Notes under the pieces: generated by a model | Told to the model about the DNA's origin: nothing | What the model saw: only the letters and a program-made list of their open reading frames with translations | Databases searched by the model: none | Program-made: the position numbers and the translations under genes | In this document: positions 24,301 to 38,331 of the stretch, piece after piece | How the letters are laid out: every line of letters begins with the position of its first letter | Numbering within the stretch: the stretch's first letter is position 1 | DNA from: Formicarius rufipectus | Lineage: Eukaryota; Chordata; Aves; Passeriformes; Formicariidae | Assembly: GCA_013399695.1 (NCBI GenBank) | Contig: VXAU01004747.1 | Location: forward strand, 375,588 to 439,587 | Direction: 5' to 3' | DNA: 64,000 nt

Positions 24301-27300
24301 AAAGTATGCTCTCATGTATTACAGTTTTTATGTAATTGTTTTTGTTCACATATTTACCAACTTGTGATGTAATTTTTTCTTTGAGTAAGTCTCCTGGTTT
24401 TATGGGCGATTCTGGCAGGCTCTGCTTTGTCCATGTGTGAGACTCAGGCCAGGCCTTGAAAGTCTTTGTCATAAGCGAATTATACAAAAAAAGACAGGCT
24501 CGTAGGAATGCAACAGTAATAATATATTGCCTTTGGTACTGCCTGATGTTCACTGCCACTGGCCAACTGTGTTATTTCCTAATGAAGGATGTTTTTTTCC
24601 CCTCATGGTAATTTTTTACTTGATTTTTTTTTTCTTCCCCTGTGTCTCCTTTTTGATTAATTTCCTTGATGGAGTACAATCCTTCCTGGATTTGGATTTT
24701 ACTCCTTTCTTCTTTGTGCTTACTGACCCATTGTTCTGCAGTCCCTGTGCTGGCATCTGCTTTTGTCTTTCCCTGTAGAGGTCTCTCTGGAAGTGGGATT
24801 TTAGTGAGTGGAGGAGGCTCTAGATAGTAGCCCACCTATTTTATACAGGAAATGCCTTTAGAGACAGTAGTCTTCTCACTGTTTTCTTGTAGCATTTTGT
24901 TCCTCGCATACTACAGCCTCGGTTTCCATTTTTTGAAAAGGTTGGCCCTTTTTTTTTCCCTACATGGACAGACTCCTTATATGTTCTTCTTGCTGGGTAC
25001 TGGGTAATGTTTTTCCTTCATTTCCTGCCCAGAGGGATTTCTGAAGTCTCACAGTTCATTCCCACAAACATAACCAAAGACGTGGAAGACATGGTTTCCA
25101 TTGTTACATGAAGTGGTAGCATGGTTTTGGAAAGCTGCCTCCACCTTTTCCAATTTTAACAGTCTTTTTATCCCTTAATGAAACTTTAATTTGAGATCTG
25201 GGAGACAAGGACCAGACAAAAAGCTGGGGAAGAATACTGGAATGGGTGCCTGAGAAGTCCAGGAGGAACATAAACCCACTGGGTCAGGCAGCCAGCAGAG
25301 AGCAGAGGTGAAAGCTTATCCACCAGCTACCTGGCCTCCAGAGTGGAGGGACTGAAGAGTGATGACATGAGGGAGTAACCTGGAGAGTGGATTAGATGGG
25401 CTGGGTGAGGCTAATGGGATGGCAGGTAACCTGGGTGTGGGAGGAGAGGATCTGGATGGAAAGAAACTGGCAGAGAAGGCAAAGGCTGAGGCAATGAGCC
25501 TGAATGAAGTCAGGTTGCAATGAGGAGTAAGATGGAAGCATCTCATGGAGTGGGGTGGAGTCATATCCATACCCTAGAACCTGCATACTTTGCATTCCTG
25601 CTCATTTGTGTTTTTCTGCTGTCAGCAAACTCCTGTAAGGCCCACTGGAGCCATGAATGCCTTCCTTCTCTGTGGGTGCAGTGATCCTGTAGGGTGAGGG
25701 GAAGAAACCACAAGAAAAAACAAACCAAAACCTGAAGACGTGAATGTGCAATAAAGGGTTGTGTTATGAAGGTGGTGTGGAGAAGTGGAAACTGAGATTT
25801 CTCATTCATCTTTATTTCTGTCTTAATTTCTTGGATTGAGTCAAATCAAAGTCACTACTGAGCATATTAAAAGCACAATTTTCCCACCACCCCCCCCATA
25901 GCAATTGCTGATTTGTCTCCATTTAGATGAGTTGTTAGAGGAAGATTAGAGGTCTTGGGTTACCCTGCTACCCAGTGAGATAGAAATGTAGCAGAGCATC
26001 AAGCAACAAGTGCTAGTCAAAAAACAACTCCTGAATACTTATGAACAGACAAAACCTTTCCCCCCCCCTCAACTGTTGAAATCAACTTCATTTTTCACCA
26101 CAGCAGTCATATCTGCTATGTAAGATTCAGCTCAAGAGCTCCCAGTTAGATGAAGCTCTAAGCAAATGAGAATAGTTGTTGGAAGGAAGAAGAGCTGGTG
26201 GTACAATTAATTAAAATTAGTGTTATCAGTGTAGCTGCATGCAGCCTTCTACCATATAGGTCAGCTCTTCCTCTACAATGCAATAATTAACTATTAAAGT
26301 GGCTACTTAAAAAAAACCTCAAAAAAACCAACCAAACCAACCCCAAACCAACAACATTCCTTCTCCAGAGAACCACAGCCCAGGATTTTTTTCAAAGCAT
26401 GGAATTAATTGCATCCCTCCACAGTAACTTTGAGGTGCTGTTATTTCTTTAAAATGCATTTACAGCATACTGTGATAAGTCACACATCCTTTAAATATCC
26501 AGTAGCTTTTTAACTTTCAAAAATCTCTTTCACACTTAGTGGCATGTCTGTAATGCATTTTTCTGGAATGTGTGGCAGATGTCTGGGGAAACAGTGTTTT
26601 CTCCCATATGGGGGTTATTTTACTGGAAAATGAAAGAGGGTTGACACTTCATTTGGTTTTCCTGAGCTGTCACATTAGGGATTCTCTGCTTGGGTGTGAG
26701 ACATGAATCCAGATCGTATGTAGACTGTACAAGGAAGATATACTTCCTTCTCTGGGTGAAGGGGAATTTCCCATGGAAGAACATCCTCCTAGGGCTGGGG
26801 GAAACAAGCTGGGGAGGTCTTCTCTAGGATATCCTGCTCCATGGGACTTTTCAGCGTGCTCTGGAGATATAGAAACAGCATTGAGTGTATACTTGGACCT
26901 TTCTTTCTGAGAGGGAAGGTGGCAGCTTTGAGGTTACTTGAACCACCACAGAACTCCTGACACTTGTGACCAAGGCTCCTGAGTTGGGAACCTGAGCTTG
27001 TACTTCAGGGTTTTATGTTGTTAATTTTACTCCTATAGGGCAGTCATAAATCCCAGGGCTGCAGTCATTTCAGGTGTGTCAGGCCACCAGTGTATGGCTG
27101 TGGTTTAGGGACAAACAGAGAGGAATGTGTCATCACTGCATTGGCCAAAAATGCCTGTTTGAAGGGGCCTGATCTATGTTTCTGTTGACTAATTTTTCTC
27201 TCTACCCTGTTTGAATGCAGTTTTCTGTCCCCTGGTGCTATGGTTGATCATGTCCCTGTATTTTCTTTTTTTCTCTTTTTCCTGTTCCCAGATGGAGCAC

Positions 27301-30300
27301 AATGCTTGAGGCAGGCCCCTCTGTCATTTCCCCAGCAACATCAGAAGACAGGCAGGGGATGGAAGCTGAGCAGAGGAACTGCTGCAAGCTCCTGAGGCTA
27401 GTGCCCATGCCAACATCTCTCCTTTGCTGGGACAGATCTAGTGGGGATAAATACCAGGTGTCTCTCGAAGAGTAGTTAGATGCATCAGCAGTCCCTACTT
27501 TGTCATGTTGGGACTGAAAAATCTTTTTTTTTTTCAGCTTCACATTTCAAAAGATTGCCTGTGGCACTTGGCCCACCCCTCTTGCGCTCAGCCTGGGAGA
27601 TACACTCCTCCTCATTTTCTGTGCATTAGAAATGCCCAAGGCTTGTTTGGCTGTGATAGCAGCCAGCATGTCCTCACTGCTGGTATGTGTGGGCAGTGGC
27701 ATGCTGCTGTCAAGGTGTTTCTGGGCAGAGTCTCTTGGGGACTGAAGAGCACAGCCCTGGGGGAAGCTGTCACTGAGGGCCCTGAACAGGGAAAGCAGGA
27801 AGGTGCTGGATATTGCTCAGAATAAACGTCAGCTCCTTGGAGGTGAGGGGATGAGTGAATGACCTGGGATGTCCTCCACGGGACTGAGGATGTCTGTGAT
27901 CCTGTCAGTGCAGGCAAAGGTGACAGGTTAGACAGCTCTAGCAGAGGACAAAAGAGATTTTTCTTCACCAGCCACTTAACTTCACTGGGTGCTTTCTGAA
28001 TGTGATTAAGCTGATTAGTGTCACGCACTTGAGACTTTATCTTGCGCATATGGCGATTCCCTTTCTGGTTTGTGTATGGGAAGGATTTCCTCATCTATTG
28101 CAGTGACACCTCTCCTCACTGGACAGAGGATTATTCTTCTCTGATGATTAATGCTTTCAAGGGTCTTGGTTAGCTTTTCAGGAATGTAGAGACATTCCCA
28201 ATGGAGAATCTGATGCAAAGGCTTTATTTAATGGATTTAGTAGCTACACCTGGGACTATTTCATCCCACTGAATGACCTCTTCTGATGCCCTGCTGCTTC
28301 CCCCGAGCAGTGTTGAAGCTTTGTATTTATAGGCTTATATCTGCACCTCTTCCCCACCAACTGTGCTGCTTATGTTGGTGCCCTCAGGCATCTAGCTACA
28401 CACTTCTGCTTGGGAATTGTTTGGAGGCCTCATGTACTGTCAGGAGGCTGTTATGTCTTAGTCTTTCCCACTCACCCCAACTCATGCATGCTGAGATGAA
28501 TCCTGGGAGATAAGTCTCATGGAGCCAGTGTGGCTCTCGGCAGAAATGTGTGGAAGCAGCAGTCAGACCATCAAAACACACAGAACTTGGCAGTAGAAAG
28601 TACAGGAACTGTTACTGCAATGTATGTATTGTTTTTATAATATTAGGGTCTATATTGATATACATATGCAATAAAGATATTTGGGAAATAGTGATACTAT
28701 TACTACATAATAATCTAAATGAACTCTTTATTACTCTAGTTTATATGCTTCTCTATAAATCAGAGGTGTACTCACCATTTCTTTGCCATCCCTGAAAGGT
28801 ACAGGAGGATTAGAAGACATTTGCTTTGAGTCTAAGGTAAATATTTGACCTACTAATGAATTCTTCTGCAATTATTCCTGGGAGAGACTTATTGTACCTT
28901 CCCCTGTGCATCTGTCTGGGTGATCCCAGAGGGTTACAGGGAAAAGAGGGGTCCCTGTAACTGGTGTTTACAATCCTGAATGGACTGAAAAGCTTTTGAT
29001 AGGAAGCTGATGATTTAAACTTATTGTTGCTGCTCAAGTCATAGAGGGAAGACTGGAGTAAAAAACGGGTCATGGTGGAGGAAATCTCGTGGGCTGCTGT
29101 ATTTTGTGGCATCTGGAGGTCAGTGATGGGGAGGGTAAAGACTGAAATGCACCAAACAGTTAAAATCGGTGAGCTCTAAAATGTCATTCAAATGTGTTGG
29201 AATTCCAGTGTAAATCACCAGTGCAAGAAATTGTGTTGATGGTGAAAGTGGAACCCTCCCAGCTCTTCCTTGGGTGCCTACCTGTGGGCTGACACATCCA
29301 GGTAGCCAGTGAGAGATGAGGTATGATTTTGCTGAAAAATGAGTTGTGTTACAGGCACTGGATTCATACCCAGGAAATGAGCTGATAACAAGAGCTTTGT
29401 TTTGGCATGTGGCTGCCCATCCCTGCGTGTTCCATGGTCTCAGTGTTCCAGAGTTCCGTTTGTTAATCCCAGTTCAGGGCCTCTTGGTTTTTTTGAAGTG
29501 GGGTGTAAATTTTGGAAGGGAACAAGCTCTCTTGAAAGACTTTGGCCACTTTTCTTGTTTTTGTGAGGCTGAATATACTATAAATCAGGCAGAATATACT
29601 ATAAAAAACAGCCTTCATGCTGTTTCCATGATTCTGTTTGGGTGAGGCACTTACTGAAAAAAGATGAAACCTGAGCTGGTGAGTTAAGATTGAATTTTGG
29701 CTTCACTTGGCCTGTGCTTTATTCAGATTAATTCTCCTTTCCCCCAAATGCTTGTACCTCCTACTCTCTCCACCAGACAGGGAGACAGTTGTTGAGTTGT
29801 CATTTCTCTCTTTTACAAAGGCCCAGTGGGAAGAGGAGACAAAGCCTAACATCATCTGCCTCCTCATCTGATGGCAGGTGGGGAGATGAGCTCCCAGAGG
29901 AGCCTGTGCACCAGTGGGATGTTGCTCTGTGGGGATGCTCGTGCAGCAGGTCTTGCTGGAGGGAAGAGAGGAGGAGGGTCTGTGAGAGGAGATAGCATGT
30001 CCAAGTGTGGTGAAGGTTTCCAGTTTTGGTACTTCACTGATGCTCTGTCTATCTGTCTGAGGAAGAACTACTAGGGAGGACCTCCTGCAGCATGGAGACA
30101 GTGTGGGAAAGAGGACCTGGGGGATGAGAGGAAGAAATGTTAGTGCTCCTAGGAACTGGTATGTCTGTAAAGCTGATGTGTTGCCATGGTGTGCCTAGCA
30201 GTGAAGCTCCCTTGTTGCTTCCTTAATTCTGTTCAGGCAAAGAAGAATGGTGAGGAAATTAAACACAATGCAGAGCAAAGGCACTCTGTCTTCTGCTGTA

Positions 30301-32221
30301 GTGTGCTCTCCTTGGCTCCTGCACTCTCCACCACCTTGGCTTCTCTATAACTCACTGTCTCATCTGGGTTGGGTAAAACAGCTTCTCTTACATGGTGCCC
30401 ATGGCAAACATATTGCTTTCCCACATTATGGGAACCTGGGAGAACATCTGCCACAGCTTCTGCATGAACAATGAAACAGAGTGAGAAGGGATCTCTCTGG
30501 GAAGCCAGAAAGTGTGGGTGCAACACTGGACAGCAGAAATAATGGCAGTACTCCCACTAAGGTAAACAGGAGCAGAACTGTTTTGGTGGAAGTTTGGTAT
30601 TACTTAGCTTCCTTTTCGATTGTTATTGAGTATGTTGATGGTCCTATAGTGGTAATGTCAAAAGATCCTTGACTACAAGATAACATGACCTAGAAAGATT
30701 AGTAGCAAGAATCTGTGTCTCTTCTATAAGCCTCTCTCACCATCATCCATCTCACACTGCTTTGTGACCCACCAATCTCATGAACTCTACCTGCTGGTAT
30801 CTTTGCTGTTCCTGCCTCAGCCCCTCAGCTGGGTAAGCCATGTTGTTTTCCATTACAGGGTGCTGGGGACCAGCCTCATCAAATCCCCTTGCTCTTCAAC
30901 ATCTTGCTCACTCTGGTAACTCTGATTGTGGCCCACTGTCTTGCCCTACTACCTACCCTGGTCTTTGATTCTAAGAGTGGCTGTGATACAGAAATTGCTG
31001 TGCCAGAATGACCTCTATTTATGCCTACAGTCAACCATCATCTGCAAAAGTGCTTCCTTTCACTCTCCTTGTTTTGATGGGGAATCAGCTGAGTCACTAT
31101 TCTGATAGTATTAATTGTGGGGGGACAAGAAGGAAGGGGCAGTCATGATATAGGAAGAAGCTGCTGCTGTTCCTCCACATGGGGGTGACTATCTTGTGGT
31201 TCAAGAGCAGTTAACATGAAGTGGGGTTGCTTCAGTGGTGTGGAGCTGCCACAGATGCTCCTGAATGAGCCAAAACTCAGCTCCAGGAGGGAACAGCTCC
31301 AAATTGGTGAAGGAACAACTGTGTTTCTCAGAGTACAGCGTATTGAGTCTCTCCTTGCTTTAATAAGCAGTTGCTTCTTCATGGAGAGGTTCTCTGTCCA
31401 TGCCAGGTCCACTTTCATGATGGCCAGAAGTTCTCCTGTTTTAGCCAGAGGCTCTTTGGGTGAAAAGAGACCTTTTACCTTTGTGGTATCAGGGCTCAGT
31501 AGAAGCACTCTTTGCTTGGGAAAATCTGGGCTCAAGTCTTGTTACAAGTGACATGTCCCAGTGGAGCCGTCTTTGGTGAGCCCTGCTACAATCGCCCCAG
31601 GCTGCCTTCTCCTTTGATCTCTGTCCCTCCTTCAGCTCTGAGGGGTCCTCAGGCCCCCATGCAACTTTGCCAATGGATCTCCCTACTTAGCAATGGGCTG
31701 CCAGGCTTCTTGTGCCCACACTTGATTACTGATGGATGAAAGTGTCTGAAGTGTAGGTCATTAATCCTAACCTCAGGAAGTGTCTCATGAAGAAGGAAAA
31801 TAAAACTGAAAATTAATAGAAGAGGAGGAAATGAAGTGGCTTAAAGCTGAAAAAAGGGAATTGTGAGGAGGCATTGTGAAAATGGGAAGGAAGAAATTAA
31901 AAATGGGACTTGGTTTCTCTGGAGGCAGAGTAGAGAAGGAAAAATTAGAGGCTTAATATAGGGTAAGAGAGGAGAGAGGTGGATTGAGAAGAAGGAGGGT
32001 CAAAGGATTCCCTGCCTAGGCAGTCTGCCATGTGCCTGCTGTGATTTCAGCAGGGCCAGGCTGAAGAGAATGGGGAGCAAAGTACTGAGAGTCTGAAGTC
32101 TGCATGACATTTAAGATGCTTCATCAAACCAGCTTCTCAGTGGTGGTAAGATACTGGGTGGGAGGGGACAATAAATGTAAAGAAAAGCATGTTATGGATT
32201 ATATCTCTCCTATTTCTGGGT
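21390..32221. other. Intronic DNA, mostly featureless
   Basis: No exon was recognised. A stretch around 21960-22160 resembles an old interspersed repeat (see findings). A CAAA/CCAAC-type simple repeat lies at 26308-26355, and an AT-rich part at 28620-28740. ORFs of up to 160 codons (27612-28094 minus) and 130 codons (31143-31535 minus) show no domain. Confidence 0.5.
26308..26355 (+). repeat. A/C-rich simple repeat
   Basis: Runs of A interrupted by CC and CCAAC units form a low-complexity tract. It may be the degenerate tail of a retroelement, but no body was recognised. Confidence 0.75.
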
Positions 32222-32331
32222 CTCTGGGCAACCTGACCTAGTGAGCAGCATTCATGCAGGCAGAGGAGGGAGGAGGGTTGGAACTAGGTCATCTTTAAGG
32301 TCCTTTCTATCTCAAGTCATTCTATGATCTT
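32222..32331 (+). mobile_element. CR1 LINE 3'-end fragment, sense
   Basis: The tract reads gggcaacctgacctag, then ggttggaactaggtcatc, then tttaaggtcctttctatctc and attctatgatct. This is the order of the conserved 3' tail of avian CR1 elements (untranslated region ending in the ATTCTATGAT repeat). There is no poly(A), as is typical for CR1. The copy is 5'-truncated and diverged by substitutions. Confidence 0.88.
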
Positions 32332-35244
32332 AGTTTCTCCAGAAGTGTGAGATGTTGTGTAGTTATGCTGGACAGTTTTCATCAACCTCTGAAGCTTTAG
32401 TTTGCTTTATATTTCGTCACTTTCTTCTTTTCCCCATTTCCCCAAACTGACAGGATGTCAGACAGTAACCAATTTCAGACTAGCTGGGTCTTGCTCTCCT
32501 CTTCCTACTGCTGGAGTAGGATGTAGCTGTGTCCCCTTTAGGCACAAATGTCTTCTTCCTCCACCTTGCTTTGCTGAAGCTGGGGTCACCAAGCAGGGAG
32601 TCACCTCTCAAGCCCTCTTCTTCCCCCAGTGCCTGGTCCCTTTGACCATATCTGCTCTTGAGAATGGGATGGCTTGACCTGTGTCCAGTTCAGTAAAATC
32701 TTGAGCTCAGTTGAGGTGATGCAGGAAAAGAATGTGGTTGTACAAGTACCCACAAGGATTTTTCTGACCGTATCTCATGCTGGCTGGCAGAGGCAAACCT
32801 CTTAAAATGTAAGGAGTGTCACTGAGTGTCTAAGGGCAATGGCAGAGCCTGGGGGAAATCAGGAAACTCAACTGTCTCAATGTTGGACCAATTTATACTG
32901 CACTCTGCCCAGGTATGAATACTCATGTGTAATATCACCTTTTGCTGCTTCTTCTCCCCTTCTCTCCATGTAAGCAGCAGAGAGGGACTCCCTTTAGACT
33001 GGATATGTGTAATCACCATGACCTAGTTTGGGAAGTAAATCTAGAAGGGGAGAGAAAAGCATATCCATTAAGTTAACAAATACAATAGCTAACTACACCA
33101 TCTCACACCATTACCCCACACCATCCCTGGCACTAGTCTGGTGTTAAATTCACTTAGTAATTTAAATGAGGCTTTGGTCATGTTAAAAGAATTCTCAACA
33201 CATGTAGTAGCCAATGTTTTTAAATACAGAACAGAATAATTCTGAATTTGACATGGTTCACAAAGTGAGCCTTGGACTGCTGTTCAGGTTTTCTTGATGC
33301 CTCTCTCTGGTGTCAGAAAATATCACAAGACACAGGCAAATATTACTATGTTTAAAGGCAGAATGTGCAACAGAGCTATACTGGCATGAGTTAATAGAAG
33401 TGAAGGAGTGAACAAAAAGTAAATGTTATCTCAGATGACAAAATAACAGGCTTTCATAATGAACTAGCATCCCTCAATAGGATTGATGGTTTCCAATAAG
33501 CCTGAGCTGTTTTATTCTCACCCTTTGGTATTCACAGAAAATGTTCAGAAAACCTTTTGGGTTTCTTTCCCCATCATTTCTGTAATGGATCCCAGGTACT
33601 GAAATGTGTGGCTAAGGCAATTGATAAAACATCCGCAGTACAGGACAGCAGCATGTCATCCAATTACTTCCAATGATGTGAATTGTGGGTCTGCTTTTGC
33701 CAGAGCAGTATGGCAGTTCACATCTGAGTAGATCATACATGGGAAGCCTGCGTGTTGACACTCTCTCTCTATAATCCTATGTCAAGATACTGATATCAAG
33801 CATTACCTTAGCTCTCCTTAAGTGTTGTTATTCTTTGGATATTCTCATCCCTCATTAGGAGGAATCTGTGAAGGAGGAGTGAAAAATAAGGAAACCTGAT
33901 TTGGCTCAGGAAACCCTTAAGCTGAGAGTGGTTGGCTGCTGGAAGAGTGCCTAAGGGAAGTATTGTGCCTGCTCATCCCATTTTTACACACTTCCATGGG
34001 CAGATGTGTGGTAACCTCTTCAGGACAGATGTTTGGTCCAACCGGAGATGCTCATTTCTATTTGTTTTTGTTATATTCTACTGACTGCTCCCTGACTTGT
34101 GTAGGCTTTCTGAGAGTCTGTAAACTCTTAGGTCACTATTTCTTTAAAAGCATCCTTTCTGCTTAATCCTTATTGCCTTCGTCTTTCTTTCAAGGTACTT
34201 GCCTTGAATAGGTGTTCCTATTCAGGCAGACATGGGACCTCTAGCTCTGGAGGGAACAGGAGTTGTTCTACTCAACACCTCTTGGTGGGGATTTCTTGCT
34301 GATGACCAGTCAGTGTTGGAATGGGGTTGAAGACTATAGTTTCAGCACCTGCTGGTGATCACCCACCTATGTTTACCTGCTGACTAGAGCAGTGAAGGAG
34401 CAGGCTGGCAAAATGTGCCTGCCCAGACCTTGTGGTGTCCTGTCCTCTATCTCTCCTGCTGAAAGCAGATCAGGAATAACAGCTCCCTCAGAGGAGAGAG
34501 GTGAATATGGGTTCTGACTCTCCCCTGCTGTGTAAATAGATGAGCTGTTGGCTTTGAGAGGATGAGATGCCCATCAAGGGAGAGATTTCCTCTCCCTTGG
34601 CTGGACAGATTAGTCGGCCTCTGATTAACCTGGACACACTCAATTTGACTTCATGGTTTGCTTTGTTCATCTTCCACCTCTCCTTCTGGAGTGTACATGA
34701 GCCTTTGGTCTAAAAATATAATTACAGTAATATTTTCCTTCTAGGCTGTGATGATGATAGCCCTTGGTTACAAAGAAAGATCTTGACCAACTTACTGACT
34801 AGCTGGAGGCTCAACCATGTCTTGAAGTTCATTTGCAAACCTGTGGCACAGCAGTCAAATGCACAGGAAGTTCAGTAGCCTGAGGCTGCTTAAGGAAAGC
34901 ACTGGCTGAGCAAAGTTTGAATTTTGCTGCATGAAGACTCAGACCTGTTGCTTTACTCTTGCATTTTGCATTTGTGGTTCTAAACCAGATCTGTATTGTT
35001 TTCTGTACTCTCACAGCAGCTCAAGGTCCCACAGTTTGAAGTTGAGATTTAGTCACAGCACCAGTTTTTGCCAGCAAGAGCTTCAGGTGATTTAAAGAGA
35101 ACTGTTTTTGTTTCTGCTGTTGACTCTGAGACAAACACTTATTTCTGACTTTTTTTCTTAAAGTCATATTCAAAGTTAGTTAAGTGTTATTTTATCTGGA
35201 ATACTATTCCTACCCTCAACCCAATATTCTTTAATAATGGCTTT

Positions 35245-35269
35245 AGGTGCGGGTGCTCTACCCGTGCCT
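35245..35269. repeat. GC-rich 10-bp hairpin
   Basis: aggtgcgggt (35245-35254) pairs with acccgtgcct (35260-35269) around the loop gctct. Eight pairs are Watson-Crick and two are G-T, so as RNA the stem is unbroken. It holds two CpGs in a CpG-poor surround. It is too short for a microRNA precursor and does not fit a tRNA arm set. Function is unknown. Confidence 0.6.
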
Positions 35270-38200
35270 TTAGACTCAACATAGTATGTGGCTTTAAGAG
35301 CTACTAAGTAATTTTCTAAAGCCATGCCTAATTTCCAGGACTACACCTAGTAAGTTACTGCAAGAATGAAGTAGTCTGGAAGGAAGGCACAGGGATGAAT
35401 GAACACAAGCTCCAATGAGCATTCAAGCAACAACCTTGCAAAGGACTGAGAGTCATGCAGGAATGGTTATTTAACTTCTAAATGAAAAGGATGAGAAAGT
35501 GCTGTTTGCCTGGGTAGAGTCTGCTTTCAACTCCTGGGAACTGGTCCGTATTCATAGGTGTTATAGTGACAGTAATACTGCCTAATGTTAAAGGAGACAA
35601 AGATGATCAAGGCTTTGGAGGAGTAGATCATCAGTGAGCCCACTCAATCGTCTTGATAGAAGCAGCCTGTGCATCTAAATAAAATAGGTAGAAAGGAAAA
35701 ATGAAAAAAGTTTGGATACAGCTGTTAGCATTTTGGAGGGAATTTAGAGCGGGTGGGTGCAAGACTGATGTTGAAGCGAGAGATTAATTTAAATTGGTTA
35801 AAATGCCTAACTTGCCTAAAAGGTTGCTTAAAGAAAATTACTATTTGTCAAAATTCTCTCTAGCATTTGGCTCAATTTCAGAGGGTGAAAACAATTGTTC
35901 AGCAGTTGTGAACACTGAGGGAGTTAGAGAAGTGGTTCACATGCCAGTGGGTGGTGCAGCTTGATGGACAGTGGGGTAGGGACACCAGTGATTAATTTAT
36001 TTAGCATCTGTCTGAGCTCTCCCTTGTGGGTTATCCCTTTCTGTGCAGAAGGCAAGATGACTGTGTGAGAGAGCCCTGATTAGAAGATAAGGAAGGATGA
36101 CTATTGTGTTTCTCAGAGAGGGAGGTTGGAGGTTTGTAGGCAGAGCACTCAGGTGTATGTGCAACTTGAAGTCTCTCATAGTAGAATATAAATGTATTTT
36201 CCTTCCCAAATCACACTCTCCATCTGTTTTATGTTTTAGGCACCTTGGTTCTTATCTAACGTTTTATCACCTTGATAGCTCTTACCTTATTAAGTATGTC
36301 TGCTTTTATCTCTCTAAGCTATTCACATCACCTCTCCAGGGTGCTCTCTGCTTCATCTCTTGCTGTTCTCAGTGATTCCTTTACCTGATGCTATTTTTTT
36401 CCCCCACCCCTCACTGATGCATTGCAACCTCAGCTGACATTTCTGCTTTCCCTTGGGGCAATGGTGAGGAAGCACGGTTTGGATACCAGAAAGGGATTCA
36501 AAGTATACAGAGTGCAGCTGTAGTACCCTGGGGACTTGGACATCTGGTATTCCCTGGGTTGGGAACTCACCCCTCCAGGCTCCCTGTATCACTTAAGCCA
36601 GCTCTGACCTTTGGTGGCATAGACAAACCAGACATGAAAACCTCTGCTCTGATCATGCAAGAAGGGAGTTGATGGGAGTCAGAAGCTTCCCACAGTATGA
36701 CAGTAGAAGTGTTGCAGTAGTGAACCTTTTGCTCCTGCAGTGTCTCTCTGTAGGTATCTCCTCCTTCAGGTCCTGGTGCACAAGGGCAGTTTGGGTGGCA
36801 GCCAAAGGACAAGGAAACACTGTGTCAAAGGGAGGGAGGACTTGATAACAGAAGTTAAGGCAACCTGGAACGAGCAGAGTTTAAAGTGGCCTGAGGACAG
36901 ATCCGTATTTCCTGAGTCGAGTGACAGGGAACTGACCAGAGGAATGTGAAGCTGGCAGGACGGCAGCAGGGGGTGTTGCTCTGCAAAAAGGTTTTCTATC
37001 CACCTTCACCAGAGTTAGCCTGTGAGCAGTCAGTCTCACCTGAGGCAGAGAGCAGTCAGAGAATCCTAGATGTCTCCAGCCTGTGCAGACCTCTTCTGCA
37101 TGGGCATCCGCAGGAGAACTGCTAACAAGAACTGCTTGTATAGAGAAGCCATCATAAAAACCCTCATTGTGGAGCATTTTCAGGCTTGATAGTGTGTGTG
37201 CCCTAAGCATTCTGGCATTACAGTGGATCTTGAGCTCAAGTGAGCACTGTCCTGGTAGTCACTCCAGAGAGCCTGATCACCTTGGACTGGGTTTATTTGA
37301 CTGAGAGTTGATTTCTGAGATTCAGACAGGCCTGTCATCGGGGGTGACTTGTGGAGGTGAGATGTCTAAAAAAGATAAATCTTTTCTGTGAGCTGTCTAG
37401 TTGCTGATATCCCAGGCAGATGAGTGAGATGGCCCATGGAGGTGCCTGTACTCCATAAAGGAGAAGAAAATGAGCCTGATTTATCAACTCAAACTACATC
37501 TCTACCTTCCCATGGGCTCCCTGTCTATTAGCTGAAGGGACATGAGGAGAATCTGAATTGGGGGAGGGTGTGTGTGAGCTATCTACCACTGTTTGTGCTG
37601 AATGTCTATCACTTGCTTGTTGTCCTGCTCTGCAGGAGGTGACTCTGCTCTCATGGACTGCTAACAGTCACACCGCACCAGCCCTGCGCACATCAGTAAT
37701 GGCACCCTGTCCTTGTGGGGTGCTCTTATCAGGGATGAGACTGGCATTTTGAGCACTGGCATATCTGGTTGCTTTGTTCCCTGGTGATGTTTTTTAGTGG
37801 GTGACAGGGCTGTCAGTGGAGCAATGTGTGTGTGAACATGTGGCTGCTTCTCAGGCATAGGGACCTGAGGAACTCTGACTCCTAAGCTTTTTCTGCCACT
37901 GCCTTTTCTCTGCCTTCACTCCCCAGATCCTCTCTATTCTTTGCCTTGGCAGCAAGAGATGTCCCAGTATGCTCAAGGAAATGGAAGAAAAATTGGAAGT
38001 GTTTCAGCTTTTTTATACATGTTTCAATTTTTCCTTGCAGTTTACAGTGCTAGACACACTGGATCTTATTACATAAAGATGTTGTTTCTTGTCATTAATC
38101 CAAGGCATGGTGGCTGTTGGCACTTTCCTTTTAATTTGCTGTTCTCCTTGGTGAATAGCTATCTCATGGCACATACAGACTTGCTCTACTTTATCGCTAT

Positions 38201-38305
38201 TGAGAGTATTTGCTCTTTAACTCTAGGATCAAGGGAAGCATCCATTCCTCTTTTTTGCTTTATCCTTCTAATTTTATTCATGATATGAAAAATAACTGAA
38301 GCTAT

Positions 38306-38331
38306 AGCAGTCCAGCAAAACCTGGACTGCT
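38306..38331. repeat. Perfect 10-bp hairpin followed by T-run
   Basis: agcagtccag (38306-38315) and ctggactgct (38322-38331) are exact reverse complements around the loop caaaac. A T5 run follows at 38333. This would be a terminator-like shape in bacteria, but in this context it is more likely chance or a structural RNA element. Confidence 0.65.

Noticed and set aside
30880..30960. Hydrophobic frame around 30.9 kb considered as CACNA1I exon 2
   Set aside because: It lacks the expected WFE start and LLNCVTLG-type S1 motif and has no AC acceptor with a U12 branch site.
31143..31551. Long frames open on both strands (130 codons minus, 111 codons plus)
   Set aside because: Mutually overlapping with no motif or splice context, consistent with a locally stop-poor stretch.
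37941..38288. 115-codon hydrophobic + frame
   Set aside because: T-rich composition explains the hydrophobicity. There is no recognisable domain, and it lies in the putative intron.
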